64,000 nt of DNA from Sepiola atlantica (GCA_963556195.1 OY744520.1:155493607-155557606); one strand, 5' to 3'. Counted from the stretch's first letter, positions 34,301 through 48,049 are shown. The notes: a model not told the origin generated them from the sequence alone. A program made the numbers and translations.

Positions 34301-36855
34301 AAATTTGTGCACTAACCGATGAAAGTGTCATTTTAAACTGAAGTGTGACAGACTGATTACATTGCTGTTAAAACACTTGCTTTTCTTGCCTCGTCTTCAG
34401 GTTTAGAAACTATTTACTATCTGACTAGCAAAATAGATCGTATCCTATCATTTCTGTGTTCCATTACACAGGCTCTTGCTCAACAAATAACTTTTGAATG
34501 TTCACGCATTAAATCTCTTGATATATACGAATCATGATATGCAGTTATTACTCTCATAGTTCTTGATTTGACTGATTAAAACCTAGTTGCCCTTAATAAT
34601 AATGTAATCTAAAATTTAACTCGAATCAATATAATATAGCGAGTAAAATCCTCTGAATACGATCATTGATGATCACGATGAAATATAACACGAAGGAAGT
34701 ATTTATAAACTTTTTTTTCTTAATGGTTTAAATATTTGGCAAAACAAAAAATATAAATGTCTACATTTATTAGAAACCGAAATATAGTTTAAAGTAAATC
34801 AATGTATCAGTTTCAGTTAGTTTTATCATAAAAGAGGCAGGTTTATGATAGTGTCATGTAAAACAAACCTAAATCACAACAGTTCAATTAGGAATCTAAT
34901 ATTTTTTATGTAGCTAAACGTATATTTAAATGACTACTACAGTAAGATTTTTACACAACAGATATTAAATGATTTTATTTAAAAATGAATGATTGTATAT
35001 AAATAAATGTTTCCGATGAGAAAATTATTCGATTGGTTCCTGCGTGGGTGTATGTCATTGCAGAACTATTTTTAAATATGACAGAAAAATATTCATTAAA
35101 GTAAAAAATATTAAACGGTGTAATTACTGTATTATGGACGTAATTCTATTTTGGCTACTGAGCAAAAGGAAGTACTAGAATAAAATGACCGACACAGCGT
35201 GATTATTTATTAGCCGTTTTCTATTAATTATCCAATTCTTCTTAACAGACTGCACATCTATAACTAATGACAATTATAAATATTCGAACCCTAAGACTTG
35301 TCTATAAAAAAATAATGTATAGAGACTAACATAGCATGCCATTGATTTCCAAACGAAATATTCGACTATTGCTTTAGGGTCAGTTAATATGATGGTAAAT
35401 AATGATTATTTCTTCTCACCATACATTAAACGGTGTATTGTGTTAATTGTAGTGTTAGATTTATTTAAAAAATAAAGAGCGATTTGGTAAACAAACATTA
35501 ATTTATACGTGGAAAATTAAAGATATTTTCCACTCTACTTATTTGATTAAGTTGTGTGGACACCATTCAAATCTTTACATCGAATTGATCGCGGTCCTCT
35601 ACCTTCTTTATTACCATAGGTCTAAATACCAAGTACAGTACTTCTGAAACAAATTTTTTCATCATATTTATCAAAGGAATTTTATGTTTCAAAATAATAT
35701 GCTTAAAGAAAATATCGGAAGTGTATTAAACAGTATACATCAATAATTAAGGATTTAAGATCTTGTCTAAAACACTGATAGAAATAGACTTGAACAAACA
35801 TTTCTGGGATGTTAACATACTGTATTAACACATTGTTTCGTATTAGATAATTACAAACAATGTACATTTCAGAATTGTCGAAGAGAACGCTTTAAGCTAA
35901 AATGTGTCTTGCTATTTGTTTCGAAAAGAATTAACAACATTTATTGAATCATCTTAGTGATAGTTTTAGTTTGCCTAGAAGAGTCCGTACAGCATTGTTC
36001 AATAATTGATGTTAATCGAACGGTTAATGCCTATTACAATCTATTTTATTTGATAACACATACACATTACCATATATCCGTGTTAATGTAAATATACCCG
36101 CAGATATTTGCCGCATTGACAAATGAGACGCAAGTATACTTCACTGTTTCCTATTAGAATATCGATACATATTGCCCTAATGAAATGTATCAACTAACAT
36201 GGTAGTCAAGAAAAATTATACTATATAGAATATTTTCTCACCTCAAAACTATTCTACGTTCTTCCAAACAAATGAAGAGGAGAAAATCAAGTATGGGTAT
36301 TGGTTCGGCAGACACATATTTCTCGCATCATCTACTTTTCCATTCAGTACTCATTTTCCATAAACAATGTTTCTGACAATGGGGGAAGAAATCGCTATTT
36401 CCTGGAACGACAGTGTAGTGTGTGCAGTGACTGGAGATCACTTGAGTAATTCTATTTCTATTCTTGTTGCCATGTCACTAATAAGAGCGCTGAAGGTAAA
36501 GCGGTTTCCTATACTGACGTTATCCGTCCGATAGTCCGAGGACCCGAACATCAAACAACTCTCAAGAAGTCTGTCTTAACAGTAGGTGTAAAATACCGTG
36601 GCCGTTATATTGCCTATTGGTTAATAGAGTCTGGACCATGAAGTAGTTTCTGGTGGGTCTTCTCGATGTAATATTAGTGGGAACTGCTACGTTGTTTTTT
36701 CTCCAAGATAATATTTCTACAGCAACCACTATTTTAATTTATTCTGACGAAATGGATGTATTAGAACTACAGCTGTTTTTAGGACTGCCTGCAACCACTG
36801 CAGAAGTGTTATGAAAAACGCGTTACATCTAGAGTGGCTTAGCAGAGACTTGGTC
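31353..36855. other. Long AT-rich stretch without supported genes
   Basis: Contains CT-rich runs with CA dinucleotides near 31374-31400, 32500-32640 and 32915-32965. A GTGACAGAC.AA..GACAGACACACAG motif near 33876-33905 resembles one at about 52999-53035 and may be a retroelement tail. The more complex sequence at 36380-36855 resisted identification on both strands. Confidence 0.45.
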
Positions 36856-37480
36856 TCTAGGAGTTTGCTGAATAACAAACAAGTTCTAAACAGATGCGTA
36901 ACCTCTATGTCAACAATCGTCTATGTGCCATAGGTGATTACCACAACATTTGATAAAACCCATGTTTTTGCAATGAACTTTGCATCAAATTCTACTATTT
37001 GCAATCAAGGCCGCTTACCACCTTAATTTGGATGTGGTAAAGGAAACATATTTTCAAACATAATAACTGCCGAAGAATGTCTGATCAGAAAGATCTGAGG
37101 TTGTTCCAGTCAGATATCGAGTATAGATACACTGTGCGATGGAAACGGACTTCAGAAGTGTTATTGCACTTTGTTTTGATCTTACTTGAGGCAACCGAGT
37201 GATCGAAAGATTCGAGCGGAGACAGAACAGTTTATGAGGGATTTGGCTCTGTAAGCATCGTGTACGCGAGAAGGTTGGTCAAAGATCTGTGTTAGATCAT
37301 AATCAAGGGGAGAATCGTGACGAAACCTTTCAACACTAGCCATTCAACATTACAGTCACCACATACATAAATTCTAGCAGAAAGATTAGCAGACAGGATC
37401 TTGCCAATTTTGTCAGATTTTCCCAGTGATAGTAACAAATTAGAACACGATATATCATAAAATTAAATGTATTTTATAAC
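36856..37480 (-). pseudogene. Non-LTR retrotransposon endonuclease fragment
   Basis: Minus-strand, frameshifted endonuclease region of an EN/RT LINE. Readable pieces in order are SARIYVCGDCNVEWL near 37340-37385 (from GDFNVHHxDWL), DYDLTQIF.QPSRVHDAY near 37265-37310, and FHRTVYLYSISDWNNLRSF near 37085-37145 (the HRTVY..S..DW segment that follows the endonuclease). RT was not found further along the minus strand. It is related in kind to family 1 (copy D has the same endonuclease motif) but too decayed to assign. Confidence 0.6.
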
Positions 37481-39715
37481 ATTTCTGAAATCAGGGTTCG
37501 CTGTTATTTGAGTATATATATATGTCATATTAAACATGTTTTGGCTAATATTTCTCTCCGACATTTATCAGTGCCGTATCTTGAGTGCTGTGCATTTAAT
37601 GTATCTTTTATCAGTTATTTGTCATTGTACATCAACTATAAGAATAAAAAGAGAGATTTCGAAATACAATGCTGTTCTTGACCGGACGGATCATGTGAGA
37701 AGTTAGGAGAAACACATAATCAAGTTGTGAATCACAAGACAAGTTGGCAAGAGAAAGAAAAGCTAGCCTTAAGGTCATTAGATGTCGATCCGTTCCCTGC
37801 GATTCATTAAAATGGTGAATGATCAGAGCAACGTCATAGGAACCTTTAAGTTTGTGCTTCAATTGAGTACAAAACTTATATAGAAATATGCTTGTACATT
37901 CACGTGTCCTACGTTATCACATTCCACACCGAATTTTAACTTTGTTAAGCATTTGCTTGCTAGAGATGAAATACAAACAGTAATTGCGGATGCTGTGTGC
38001 TAAATATAAACATTCTACCGATTTAAAAATTAATTGTTCCGAAATCGAATATGTCATAAATAGAGGCATTTCGTAGACAACATAAAATGTGACTTTCATT
38101 TTATTTATTTAAAAGATATTTTTTCTGACAATTATTTTCACCTCAAAAACCAATTAACTTTCAATAATTTACAATAAATAATTTAAAATGTTTTTTTATT
38201 AATTTAAAATATGTTTATCCAACTAATAGTTATGTTATTTAAAGAAAGAGCCAGTGATAGTTAAGAAACCATATAATTTCCATGAGGTCTCAATGTTCTA
38301 CGTCTTTAATTTAATTGATACAAATTATATTAACTATTTTACTGGAGAGAAGAATGAAATAAAATCGAATTGAAACTTTCAATGTAATTAATATCTTTTG
38401 AATGTTGGTGTACGTTTTGCTATAATTCGTCCACATCATATTTTCTGTTAATAGGGGAATATATTTTTGGGACAATTTGCATGGTTAAATAATAAATAGT
38501 AATAATATAACTATTTTAAGATAGAATTGGATAGATCGAAAAATAATGGTAAAAAAGTAATTAACAGGAATTTTTTGAACTTTTCTATTAAATTCCTAAC
38601 AAAATTATACATATATTTCAATATTGTATTTATAATGGCAGTGCAATAATATCTTAAAGAGTCAATTTAAAATATAGATTTTTAACGATTGACACAAGGA
38701 GTCACAATAAATAAATACATAAATCTAGAACTGGGTTCACTTCAGCGTTTTGGTTATACATCTCTAGAATCGCTCTACCTTAACCCAAACATTTCCAAAA
38801 GATAAACACACCAACTTTGAATGCGATGTTTTTCTATGTACCACATCAACGTTGAAACTCTGATTGCCTGAGATGAGAACAGACTATATGTGACATGGAC
38901 GTTCAGAATCAACTAATAGAAATCATTCCAGTAATCGCACTTCTTATATACGATGCCTCCGCCAGAAAACATCTGTTTAATATCAGAGTATCTATTAGCA
39001 CACGTATTTATGCACTACGTGTACGGTAGTGATCAGCGTATAAGTACTTAATATGCAAATAAAGTTAGAACACCTGAGAAGTTAAGGTTAATCACATATG
39101 TGAACATTGTGACTACAATGGAGCATGGATCATACTTATACATTATATATAAGGAAGAAACTCGAACGCAGGCGAATGTAAGCTATGAATAATAGATTAA
39201 AATGGAGATAAGAAGTACATACATTCAAAAGGTACATACATTAAACAAACAATTTTCGCAGCGAAAAAATAGGATAAACGAGGAAATTTCATAAAAATAG
39301 TACAGGGTTATTGTAATATGATTACATTCCTTAGATGACAATCGAGTAATACAAAGAGCGTACAGTTTTATGAAAATACAACAAAGATAATAAAATTAGT
39401 TCAAAAAGTCTGGATATTATATTATCTTTTGATGGTTCTACTTTCAAGTTTACTTTGGATAGATCGATTATTTCACTAATTAACTGTGTGTTTATGTTTT
39501 AACCAACATATTATGGTCTGTTAAAAAACAACTAATCGCAATAGATATATTAAATAGTTTAAGCTATGCACATTTTAATAGTTTAAGGAGTGCATCTTTT
39601 GATAAAGAAATGTACATCACATTTTGGAAGTCGTGTAAATCTTGATCTAGGTCCAGATGTATTAACATTTTTTTTTCAATTTGTTAATATTAGTCAAATT
39701 AAAATCAAAGAGTAT
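37481..39715. other. No supported feature
   Basis: AT-rich sequence with only short, unrecognised open frames. Confidence 0.45.
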
Positions 39716-39719
39716 GAGA

Positions 39720-40022
39720 AGACTTATGATTACAACACCAACCAGACCCCCACTGGAAGAGTACGGAGAGTGCTGGAACATTTAAAAGGCTCATTACCAC
39801 CTAAATCGCAGGGGGACCAATGATCGTTGCCAGCGAGAAAGCAATCGTAAGCGGCCGTTGTAATACCGCAAGGTTATTTACGGTGGTGATCGAAAAAGAA
39901 GTGGAGAGTTCTTGAAATCTGGAGAGGCTTTCTGTCACTCAGACTCCATAAAGCATTACTTGTTGTTATCGATGAGCAATCACTGATAATGACATATATG
40001 ATAACTGTTAGTGAGCAGTAGC
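39720..40022 (+). mobile_element. R4/Dong-like 3' tail, solo fragment
   Basis: Only the 3' untranslated tail of the R4/Dong-like element is present: AACCAGACCCCCACTGGAAG, ATACCGCAAGGTTATTTACG, CTGTCACTCAGACTCC and AATCACTGATAATGAC occur in the same order as at 44.05-44.32 kb. It ends in GTTAGTGAGCAGTAGC and passes directly into the (AAT)338 array. This is the upstream member of an element-microsatellite-element arrangement. Confidence 0.8.
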
Positions 40023-41038
<1,016 letters not shown>

Positions 41039-41901
41039 TGATGAGATAGAAGACTGCGGAACCACAGAACCTGCTGAGAGAGGACTCAACGAAAAAGAAG
41101 CAAGTGAAGTGGAGAACATTAGACGTTACATGTTAGAATACAAAACAAAACTCTCATCACTCAGGAATGAAGTAGCGAAGAAGTTAAAAGCAGAAACAGA
41201 AAGAGTATGCAGACTCCTCACACACATCCCAACAGAAACTATTACAGACCTAAACAACCTGATATATGCAGCGGCAAAATCGGTAAGTATGAAACTAAGA
41301 AACGAAGAGAATGGACAAAAGAGAGGACCGACAAAACCTGGATGGGAAATCAGACTGGAAACCCAGATCACCAAACTTCGGAAAGAAGCTAAAACCGTGA
41401 ACAGAAGGAAGGGGGACATGAAACGATTGAGAAGCAAAAATCCGAAACGCAAGGAAAAACTAAATGAGAAACATGAAGAAATAAAACAAAAGATAGCAGC
41501 AATAGAAGAAAGACTGAGACAATACAGGTACAAATCAGAACAGAGCAAACAGAACAGGACCTTTGAAAACAATGAAAGCCAGTTTTACAAAAACGTAAAT
41601 GGAGAAAAACAACAACAGAGCAACCGAGCCCAACAGAAACAAAACAATTCTGGAGCAAGATATGGGAAGTACCAAAAAAGCACAACAAGAATGCCCAATG
41701 GTTGGAAAACATGAAAGATGAACTGCAGGAAGTCGAAGAAGGAACAGAAACAGAAATTAAAAAAAGAAACGATCAAGAAAACCCTAAGAAAAATGGCAAA
41801 CTGGAATACATGCATACTGGTTTAAAAAATTCACGATCCTGCATGAAAAACTAGGGCAGAAACTGAGTGGATTTATCAGCAAAACAGACGTACCAGAATG
41901 G

Positions 41902-43105
41902 ATGACGGAAAGAAGAACAACATTAATACAAAAAGACCCCAAAAAGGGAACGACCTCCAGCAACTATCGACCGATAACATGTCTACCAATAATGTGGAAA
42001 ATTCTCACAGCACAACTGAGAGAACAAATCTACCAATCCCTGGACAAACGTGGACTGTTCCCCGAGGAACAAAAAGGATGCCGGAAAGAACAAAGAGGGG
42101 AACATGATCTACTATACATTGATCAAAAGACCCTGAAGGAGGTGAAGAGCAGACAAAAGAACATAACCATGGCATGGATTGACTACAAGAAAGCTTACGG
42201 CAGAATCCCCCAAACGTGGATAATTGAATGCTTAAAAATATATAAGATACCAGACAGGATTATTAATCTCATCCAGAAAGCAATGGAAACATGGAGACTA
42301 AAACTGACAGCTGGAGGACACCACCTGTCTGAGATAAAAAATACAGAGAGGCATTTTTCAAGGAGACTCTCTATCACCACTATTGTTTATAATAGCCATG
42401 ATGCCACTCAACTACATACTCAGAAAGTGTGATGCCGGATATAGATTTACGGATACAGAACAAAGAATAAACCACCTGATGTACATGGATGAGCTTAAAC
42501 TGTTTGCAAAAAACAAAAAAGAACTGGAAAAGCTGATAAATACAACCAGGATATTCAGCCAGGATATCCAAATTGAGTTTGGAATAGAAAAATGTGTACT
42601 GCTAGAGATTAAAAGAGGAAAACTGGAGACGACAGAAGGGATAGAACTCCCCAACAAAGAAGAGATTAGGGCGCTACGAGAACAAAATAGTTATAAATAC
42701 CTGGGAGTTCTGGAAGCAGACACAATCAAATATACAGAAGTGAAAGAGAAGATTGGAAAAGAATATCTACGAAGAACAAGGGCACTCTTAGAAACTAAAC
42801 TATATAGCAGAAACCTAGTAAAAGGGATAAACACATGGGCTGTATCACTAATAAGATACTCTGGACTATTCATAGGCTGGACCAAAGTAGAACTCGGACA
42901 CCTTGACCAGAGGACTAGAAAACTAATGACTATACACAATGCATTGCACCCAAAAGACGATCCGGACAGACTCTACATGAAAAGAAATGAAGGAGGTATA
43001 GGACTAGTAAGTATAGAAGCTGGAGAAATATGTTACCCAGAATACGGAAAGACTGATCACCACAGCAAGAGACACCAGCACAACACACAACTCCGGAAGC
43101 ACTGA
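41902..43105 (+). pseudogene. RT region of the R4/Dong-like element
   Basis: Two overlapping frames. The first (41902-42432) has SNYRPITCLPIMWKIL, EEQKGCRKEQRG and motif A MAWIDYKKAYGRIP (catalytic D kept). It then shifts just before motif B, which is intact in the next frame as GIFQGDSLSPLLF (about 42351-42390). The second frame (42383-43105) has motif C as YMDELKLF near 42480-42500, where YMDD is expected, so a catalytic aspartate is replaced by glutamate. Further on come EFGIEKC, SYKYLGVLEAD and INTWAVSLIRYS, typical of the RT thumb region of this clade. The frameshift and the D-to-E change both predict loss of polymerase activity. Confidence 0.85.
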
Positions 43106-43227
43106 ACCCAGAAACAAAAAGACAAGAAAGGAAAAGTGGGAATGAAAAACAACTACATGTACGCTTTATAAGACTCACAAGCGATGAAGCCAATGAAAAC
43201 AGCTGGGCATGGCTAAGAAAAGGACAC

Positions 43228-43914
43228 TTGAACAGAGAAACGGAATCTCTGCTGACGGCCGCACAGAACAACACAATTAGGACAAACTTTATTAAAGCAA
43301 AGATAGGTAAAACCCAGGAAAACAGCAAATGCCGATTGTGTGGACAAAGAGACGAAACGATAAATCATATAATAAGTGAATGCAGCAAGCTAGCCCAAAC
43401 GGAATACAAAAACAGACATGACAGCGTGGGGAAAGAAGTACACCGGGAAATGTGCAAACAACTGAATTTCGAATATGCAAAAAAACGGTACAAACACAAA
43501 CCAGAAACTGTACTAGAAAACGAAAAACACAAAATCATATGGGATATGAATGTACAAACAGACAAACCCATTGCAGCGAGGAGACCGGATATAGTAATAA
43601 TCAACAAGAAAGAAAAATCCTGCAAAATCGTAGACTTTGCCGTTCCAGCGGACCACAGAGTGAAAATCAAAAAGACGGATAAAAGAAGCAAATATACTGA
43701 ACTTGCCAGAGAACTGGAAGGAATATGGAACATAAGGAAAGTCAGTATAACACCAATAATCATAGGAGCACTAGGGACAGTCCCCAAACACATGGAGAAA
43801 AGACTAGGAGAAATAGGAATCAAAGGGATAACTGAGACCATCCAAAAGACAGTAATGATCAAAACAGCTATAATCCTGAGAAATGTCCTCGAGAGCGGAA
43901 ACCAACCCACATAA
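43228..43914 (+). CDS. Restriction-like endonuclease domain of the R4/Dong-like element (open frame within a dead element)
   Basis: A 228-codon open segment, not a separate gene, forming the C-terminal nuclease of the element polyprotein. It carries the CCHC knuckle CRLCGQRDETINHIISEC, followed by RRPDIVIINKKEKSCKIVD (RPD-x12-D, the PD-(D/E)xK-like active site) and KRSKYTELARELEGIWNIRK. It ends IILRNVLESGNQPT and stop. The first strand of target-primed reverse transcription starts at the nick made by this nuclease. It is nearly identical to the frame at 17.1-17.9 kb, and both keep all motif residues, so inactivation of the elements came from other parts. Confidence 0.8.
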   Translation: MNRETESLLTAAQNNTIRTNFIKAKIGKTQENSKCRLCGQRDETINHIISECSKLAQTEYKNRHDSVGKEVHREMCKQLNFEYAKKRYKHKPETVLENEKHKIIWDMNVQTDKPIAARRPDIVIINKKEKSCKIVDFAVPADHRVKIKKTDKRSKYTELARELEGIWNIRKVSITPIIIGALGTVPKHMEKRLGEIGIKGITETIQKTVMIKTAIILRNVLESGNQPT

Positions 43915-44322
43915 GCAACGAATGGAGAACAAACACATGGAAGCACAAGACAACAGAACCGTGGAAAATACAACCGCACGAGAGAGGCGCAAGCATAGGC
44001 TGACACCACGAAAATTATGGACAGAGGGTCGAGGAGGGAAAGCGCAAACCAGACCTCCACTGGAAGAGCGCGGACAGCTCTGGAACCTTGTGGAGGCTTG
44101 TTGCCACTCGGGCCCCAGAGGGGAGCAATGGCCCTTATCAGTGGAAAATCGGTGGTAGGTGGCTGTTGCGATACCGCAAGGTCATCAGCGGTGATGAACG
44201 AAAAGAGGTGGAGCATACTGGAAGTCTGAGGAGACTTGTTGTCACTCAGACTCCAGAGAATACCACAGGTTGTGTGCAGTGGGCGATCACTGACGATGAC
44301 CAGTGTGATAACTCCTAGTGAG

Positions 44323-44355
44323 TAAATAATAATAGTAATAATAAAAATAATAATA
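44323..44355. repeat. (TAA)n tract at R4/Dong-like 3' end
   Basis: Imperfect TAA/AAT array with G and A interruptions, directly after the 3' end of the long copy and directly before a further degenerate tail. Confidence 0.9.
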
Positions 44356-44700
44356 GACATGCAGTGGTACTACGAAAAGCGTAGATGGAGTGCCTAGGAA
44401 GATAGAAATACCATGAGCAATAGCATCAATTTGATTCTGAGTGGAAAGGAACAATGAGTCAACGAATTGTCCTTAGGCGTATTGTCAGTCAGCTTCAATA
44501 GGCAATAAATCGTCATTTTCAGCGGGAAATGACTACTACTAGCTGGTGAAATATTACCATACGAGCTAGAATTGTAATGTAATGGAACGCAGGTTAATTG
44601 AAATCTCGTCATGCTTGCTGTCACTCAGACTCCTTAGAAAGCTATACGTTGCTATTTGAGATAATTCACTGGTGTGAGGACATCCAATGATTTATCAAAC
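44356..44700 (+). mobile_element. Probable degenerate R4/Dong-like 3' tail
   Basis: Near 44612-44685 the sequence GCTGTCACTCAGACTCCTTAG, split by changes, is followed by GTTGCTATTTGAGATAATTCACTGGTG. These match the tail blocks TTGTCACTCAGACTCC and GTGGGCGATCACTGACG of the adjacent copy. The upstream part is less clear. It follows the TAA tract as the 18.16 kb copy does. Confidence 0.5.
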
Positions 44701-45380
44701 TAAAATCGCAAATAATATCATCATTATCATCGTCTATTTCTTTATAAAACCCACAGTTTTATTCCAACTTCTTTGTTTAAACATATGATTCGAAGAATCT
44801 CTTAAACGATTTTCTTGTATTACGAAAATGTATGTATTTTCCCTCGTAGCTGTAGTGAACCCTGTTTGTTGTCGGGCAATAGGTTTTTAGCAAGTTCTAT
44901 GTAGGTTATTAGTGCTTTTTGATCGAGTTTCTCTTCTTGAAGTCGAACTATTTTTTACATACCCAAATAGATATTAAAATTTAACACGGAAAAAGATAGA
45001 GAGAGGAGAGCAAAACAACGGTAGGATTAGATGGTAAAAAGAAGATATAGGTACAGAGACATGTATGAATATACATGCGAAATGAATGGGACGGGGGGGT
45101 AAAGGTATTAATTGTATGAGGTGATTCTGTATTAATCATGAAATAAAAAAAAAAGATCAAAGGCAATGGGAATTACAAATTAATAGACCCGATACAATTA
45201 TAATTGCTGGCCAGTCTCAGTGTAAAAAAAAAAGCAAATTTACCATAGAGATGTTTTGACGGTTCTGTTTCTGAATGTCTGCGTTTATTCATGTTTGAAG
45301 GTACTTTCTAATATTTTTTTCTGATTCAATGATAAATATTTTCTCCATCTCTTCGGTAGTATATATATACACATTAAGAT
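44701..45380. other. No supported feature
   Basis: AT-rich with a G-rich patch near 45090. No coding or RNA structure supported. Confidence 0.45.
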
Positions 45381-45384
45381 TCTA

Positions 45385-45510
45385 CTTACTCGTGGCTAAT
45401 CCTTGGCGGCGGAATGATTAGACTCGCTGACGTAACGGTCGAGTTTCGATACCAGCTTAAAGCATAAGGCTATTTAGCCAGACCGAAGGGGTGCAATTCA
45501 AGAGTTTGTT
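45385..45510 (+). repeat. tRNA-like SINE head
   Basis: GGCGGAATGATTAGACTCGC resembles a tRNA A-box region. It is followed by a possible anticodon arm (GCTGACG..) and GAGTTTCGATACC, a B box with one extra T. A further block with AAGGCTATTTAGCCAGACC forms a strong short hairpin (GGCTATTTAGCC). SINE origin inferred. Confidence 0.5.
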
Positions 45511-45559
45511 AACGATTATATGATAATTGCTACTTTTTTACAGAAAATAAGCTATCCCT

Positions 45560-45815
45560 AAAAAATAGCATTGTCCGGTCGTGGTTATACAGATTGTTCG
45601 AACAGGCCCGACTTATTTCTACAAGTCTTATTGCCTTGGGTCTTCTAAGGAGATATGTACATATAGATAGCCCTGTTGTGCGATTGTACGACAGCAGAGC
45701 CGGCTCTCCTACTACTAAACCTGGTTTTAGTGACAAGCCGAAGCCAATTTAACAGGAGACGATGTAGAGTGCAAGTTTTATATCAGAGTTTCCGTCTCCT
45801 AGATGGATTATGTAA
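45560..45815. repeat. Repeat sharing the 12.08 and 13.92 kb motif
   Basis: Ends with GCAAGTTTTATATCAGAGTT then TCCGTCTCCTAGATGG, the motif found next to the 5' ends of LINE copies C and D. The GAGCCGGCTCTC block at 45700 is a short palindrome. Possibly the outer 5' part of a family 1 LINE. Confidence 0.4.
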
Positions 45816-45903
45816 GGATGATCTAACAAAACTTACGAGTCAATTTCGCGAAGTAGGGTTACATCGCGCCTGGTTTCTATACTAGTTAATTCTATAACCC
45901 CGC

Positions 45904-45906
<3 letters not shown>

Positions 45907-45946
<40 letters not shown>
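45907..45946. repeat. (TA)n microsatellite
   Basis: About 20 TA units, 85 bp from a hammerhead-like remnant at 46030. Confidence 0.95.
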
Positions 45947-45950
<4 letters not shown>

Positions 45951-45999
45951 TTTAGAATATAGAGTTGTTTATGTTTTAATTGTTTGAAAGGCGAAAGTA

Positions 46000-46060
46000 T
46001 ATACTGTTGTAACAAACGCTGCGACTCTACGGTGTTTCATCAGTGAAGGCGTGAGAAAAA
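46000..46060 (-). other. Hammerhead-like remnant lacking stem II
   Basis: The minus strand reads CACTGATGAAACACCGT: CTGATGA and GAAAC overlap, as if stem II had been deleted from a hammerhead. It cannot fold as a ribozyme. It is listed because its position beside a TA tract matches other hammerhead-like motifs here. Confidence 0.25.
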
Positions 46061-46164
46061 AGAAAACAAATCATATAGAGACAAGACGAACTTCAAATAT
46101 GGATATTTTTATGTTTTGAATTCTAGAATGCCTAAAACAATATGTTGGTAAAGATTTCTAATAG

Positions 46165-46212
<48 letters not shown>
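46165..46212. repeat. (TA)n microsatellite
   Basis: About 24 TA units followed by a short TG run. Confidence 0.95.
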
Positions 46213-46222
<10 letters not shown>

Positions 46223-46890
46223 ATAGTCGTAAGTACAGTTTCCTCATAGCTTTCCCACTTTGTAAATAGAATTGAGTTCCCTTGAACCGGTAATGTAAAC
46301 CAATACACAAATATTACAATTTCTCTATTTCGTTGACTGAATAATAGCTTATTTGAAAAGAAGTTGATTACTGTACAAGCAGTCGGGTTCCAAATCTCTA
46401 CTTGAAACGTCCACTATCTTAGTCACATTGTGGAACTGCGAAACGGCTAAACATCTTGTTTTGGTTGATTTCCTAAAGTCGATAATCGAACGAATCACGA
46501 TGGCTGGGTTGAAACGGTGCTCTATGGACTCCTATTTGTGTATTAACATATATTGATATTTGATAGATGGCATTTAGTATATCAGTCGAAGAATTTTCTT
46601 CAATTATCTTCTCTGAGTGAAAACAGAGAAGTCAGTTCAAAATTCGATGTAGAGCAATTTATTCTGTATTAATTTTTTTGTATGTAACTTATTTGAAAAT
46701 ATTTGAATGGGCGATTTTGTCCATGTTACTCGGGGAATTGCCAAAACTGTATATCTAATAATTTATAATGATGGATTCGTTTATTTAAGAGTATATTTTG
46801 CACAACAAAATGTATTATCTAACTTAATATATATGCACGACCTTAATGTTAACATTTACAACAGAATAATGTGCCTTATCATGTACAGAG
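46213..46890. other. No supported feature
   Basis: AT-rich spacer between two TA tracts; the only longer frame runs into the next TA tract and has no motif. Confidence 0.45.
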
Positions 46891-46892
46891 AA

Positions 46893-46897
<5 letters not shown>

Positions 46898-46963
<66 letters not shown>
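46898..46963. repeat. (TA)n microsatellite
   Basis: About 33 TA units. Confidence 0.95.
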
Positions 46964-46966
<3 letters not shown>

Positions 46967-46967
<1 letters not shown>

Positions 46968-47960
46968 GGTGTACTAAAAGGGAACTTTTAAGAAAGGTAA
47001 AACCTATTGTGAAAAATATACAGCTCAATATACAGGATAGAGCAGGTAGATATGAAGAAGAATGGAAAGGGATTAGAGAAGCAAAAGCCAAATCAAATTT
47101 CAATTCAATTGCTCAGAGCCAGGTATATTCCGCAAAAAGGCAATTTATTCAAGTTAAATTTTCCTTAAGCCAGGCTTTTCAAAGATCAAAATCTTATCAT
47201 CAAAGGAAGTCGCTGGGATATATAAGTTGGCAAAGGCCAAGATTTAAAATTTGAAAAAGTAAAATAAAAGTTGTAGGGAAAGAAACACAGGGCAAAACTT
47301 TGCCCGAATGCAAGCAAATGTCCGATTGCTAAAAAGTCCGGTGTCGAAAAGACCAGCGGAGAAAATGAAATGTAGATAGGTAGGTCGTTAAAAGGCACGA
47401 GAGGTGGTGATAGAGGATTCAAGGTTAAATTCCAAAAAACACAACTTCAGGTGCAGCGAAGATAGAATGAATCCAAAGGGTAAAAAGTCCAATAAGAGGT
47501 ACCTTCGTGGATGCAGGCAAGGCTCAGTAAAACGTGAGGTGGAAAATATTCGCCATTAAAAAGACTTCCTGGGCAAAATATCATGGAATATGTTTTAAAA
47601 TGGGAAAAAAGACAGCGGAAAATATTTAAAAGCTTGCCCGTTGAGAAAACCGACTTGTAATGAAGAAAGGCAGAAACTCATATGCGACCAGTAGGCAGGA
47701 AGGGAAGGAGTAAGGGGTGTGGAGGAGGAGAGAGGAACGGGTGCGAAGAAGTAGAAAGGGAACGGGTGCGGTGCATAAGTGCGGTTAAAACTAAGAATGT
47801 AAGTGTGAGGGGTAAGTCGCTTAAAGGTGAAATTGGATGTTAGCGCGAATTAGGGTTCAACTAGAAAAGGGATAGAATGGTGTGGGGGCGAGTCAATGAG
47901 TGCTGGGAGGGAGAGTTAAAATACCTCAATGTGTCGAAGGGGATATGAACAGGGTTCGGG
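46967..47960 (+). other. Purine-rich unidentified sequence, possibly retroelement-derived
   Basis: Begins directly after a TA tract. A frame running out of the TA repeat continues for about 96 residues to 47254 with a basic, Gln-rich composition (KVKPIVKNIQLNIQDRAG). It continues as a G/A-rich stretch containing duplicated blocks such as GGAACGGGTGCG (near 47730 and 47760). No known protein motif. Purine bias and abrupt start beside a microsatellite suggest an untranslated part of a mobile element. Confidence 0.3.
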
Positions 47961-48049
47961 GTTTAGTATTTTAATCAAATGACCTTACTTATAAACAATG
48001 AGGTAAAATATATTTGAAGGGTAGAAATAGAAAAATGAATAGTAAGAAT

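Noticed and set aside
35270..35310. GGTTCGAAT-type B box on the minus strand
   Set aside because: No A box or tRNA-like arms upstream.
36380..36855. Moderately complex sequence suggestive of another retroelement
   Set aside because: Translations on both strands gave no consistent family motif.
43365..44360. 331-codon minus-strand open frame opposite the endonuclease
   Set aside because: Shadow of the plus-strand endonuclease frame, whose motifs are conserved; the same shadow appears at 17.2-17.8 kb.
46000..46060. CTGATGAAAC as a hammerhead ribozyme
   Set aside because: Core strands overlap and stem II is absent, so it cannot fold; kept only as a remnant with low confidence.
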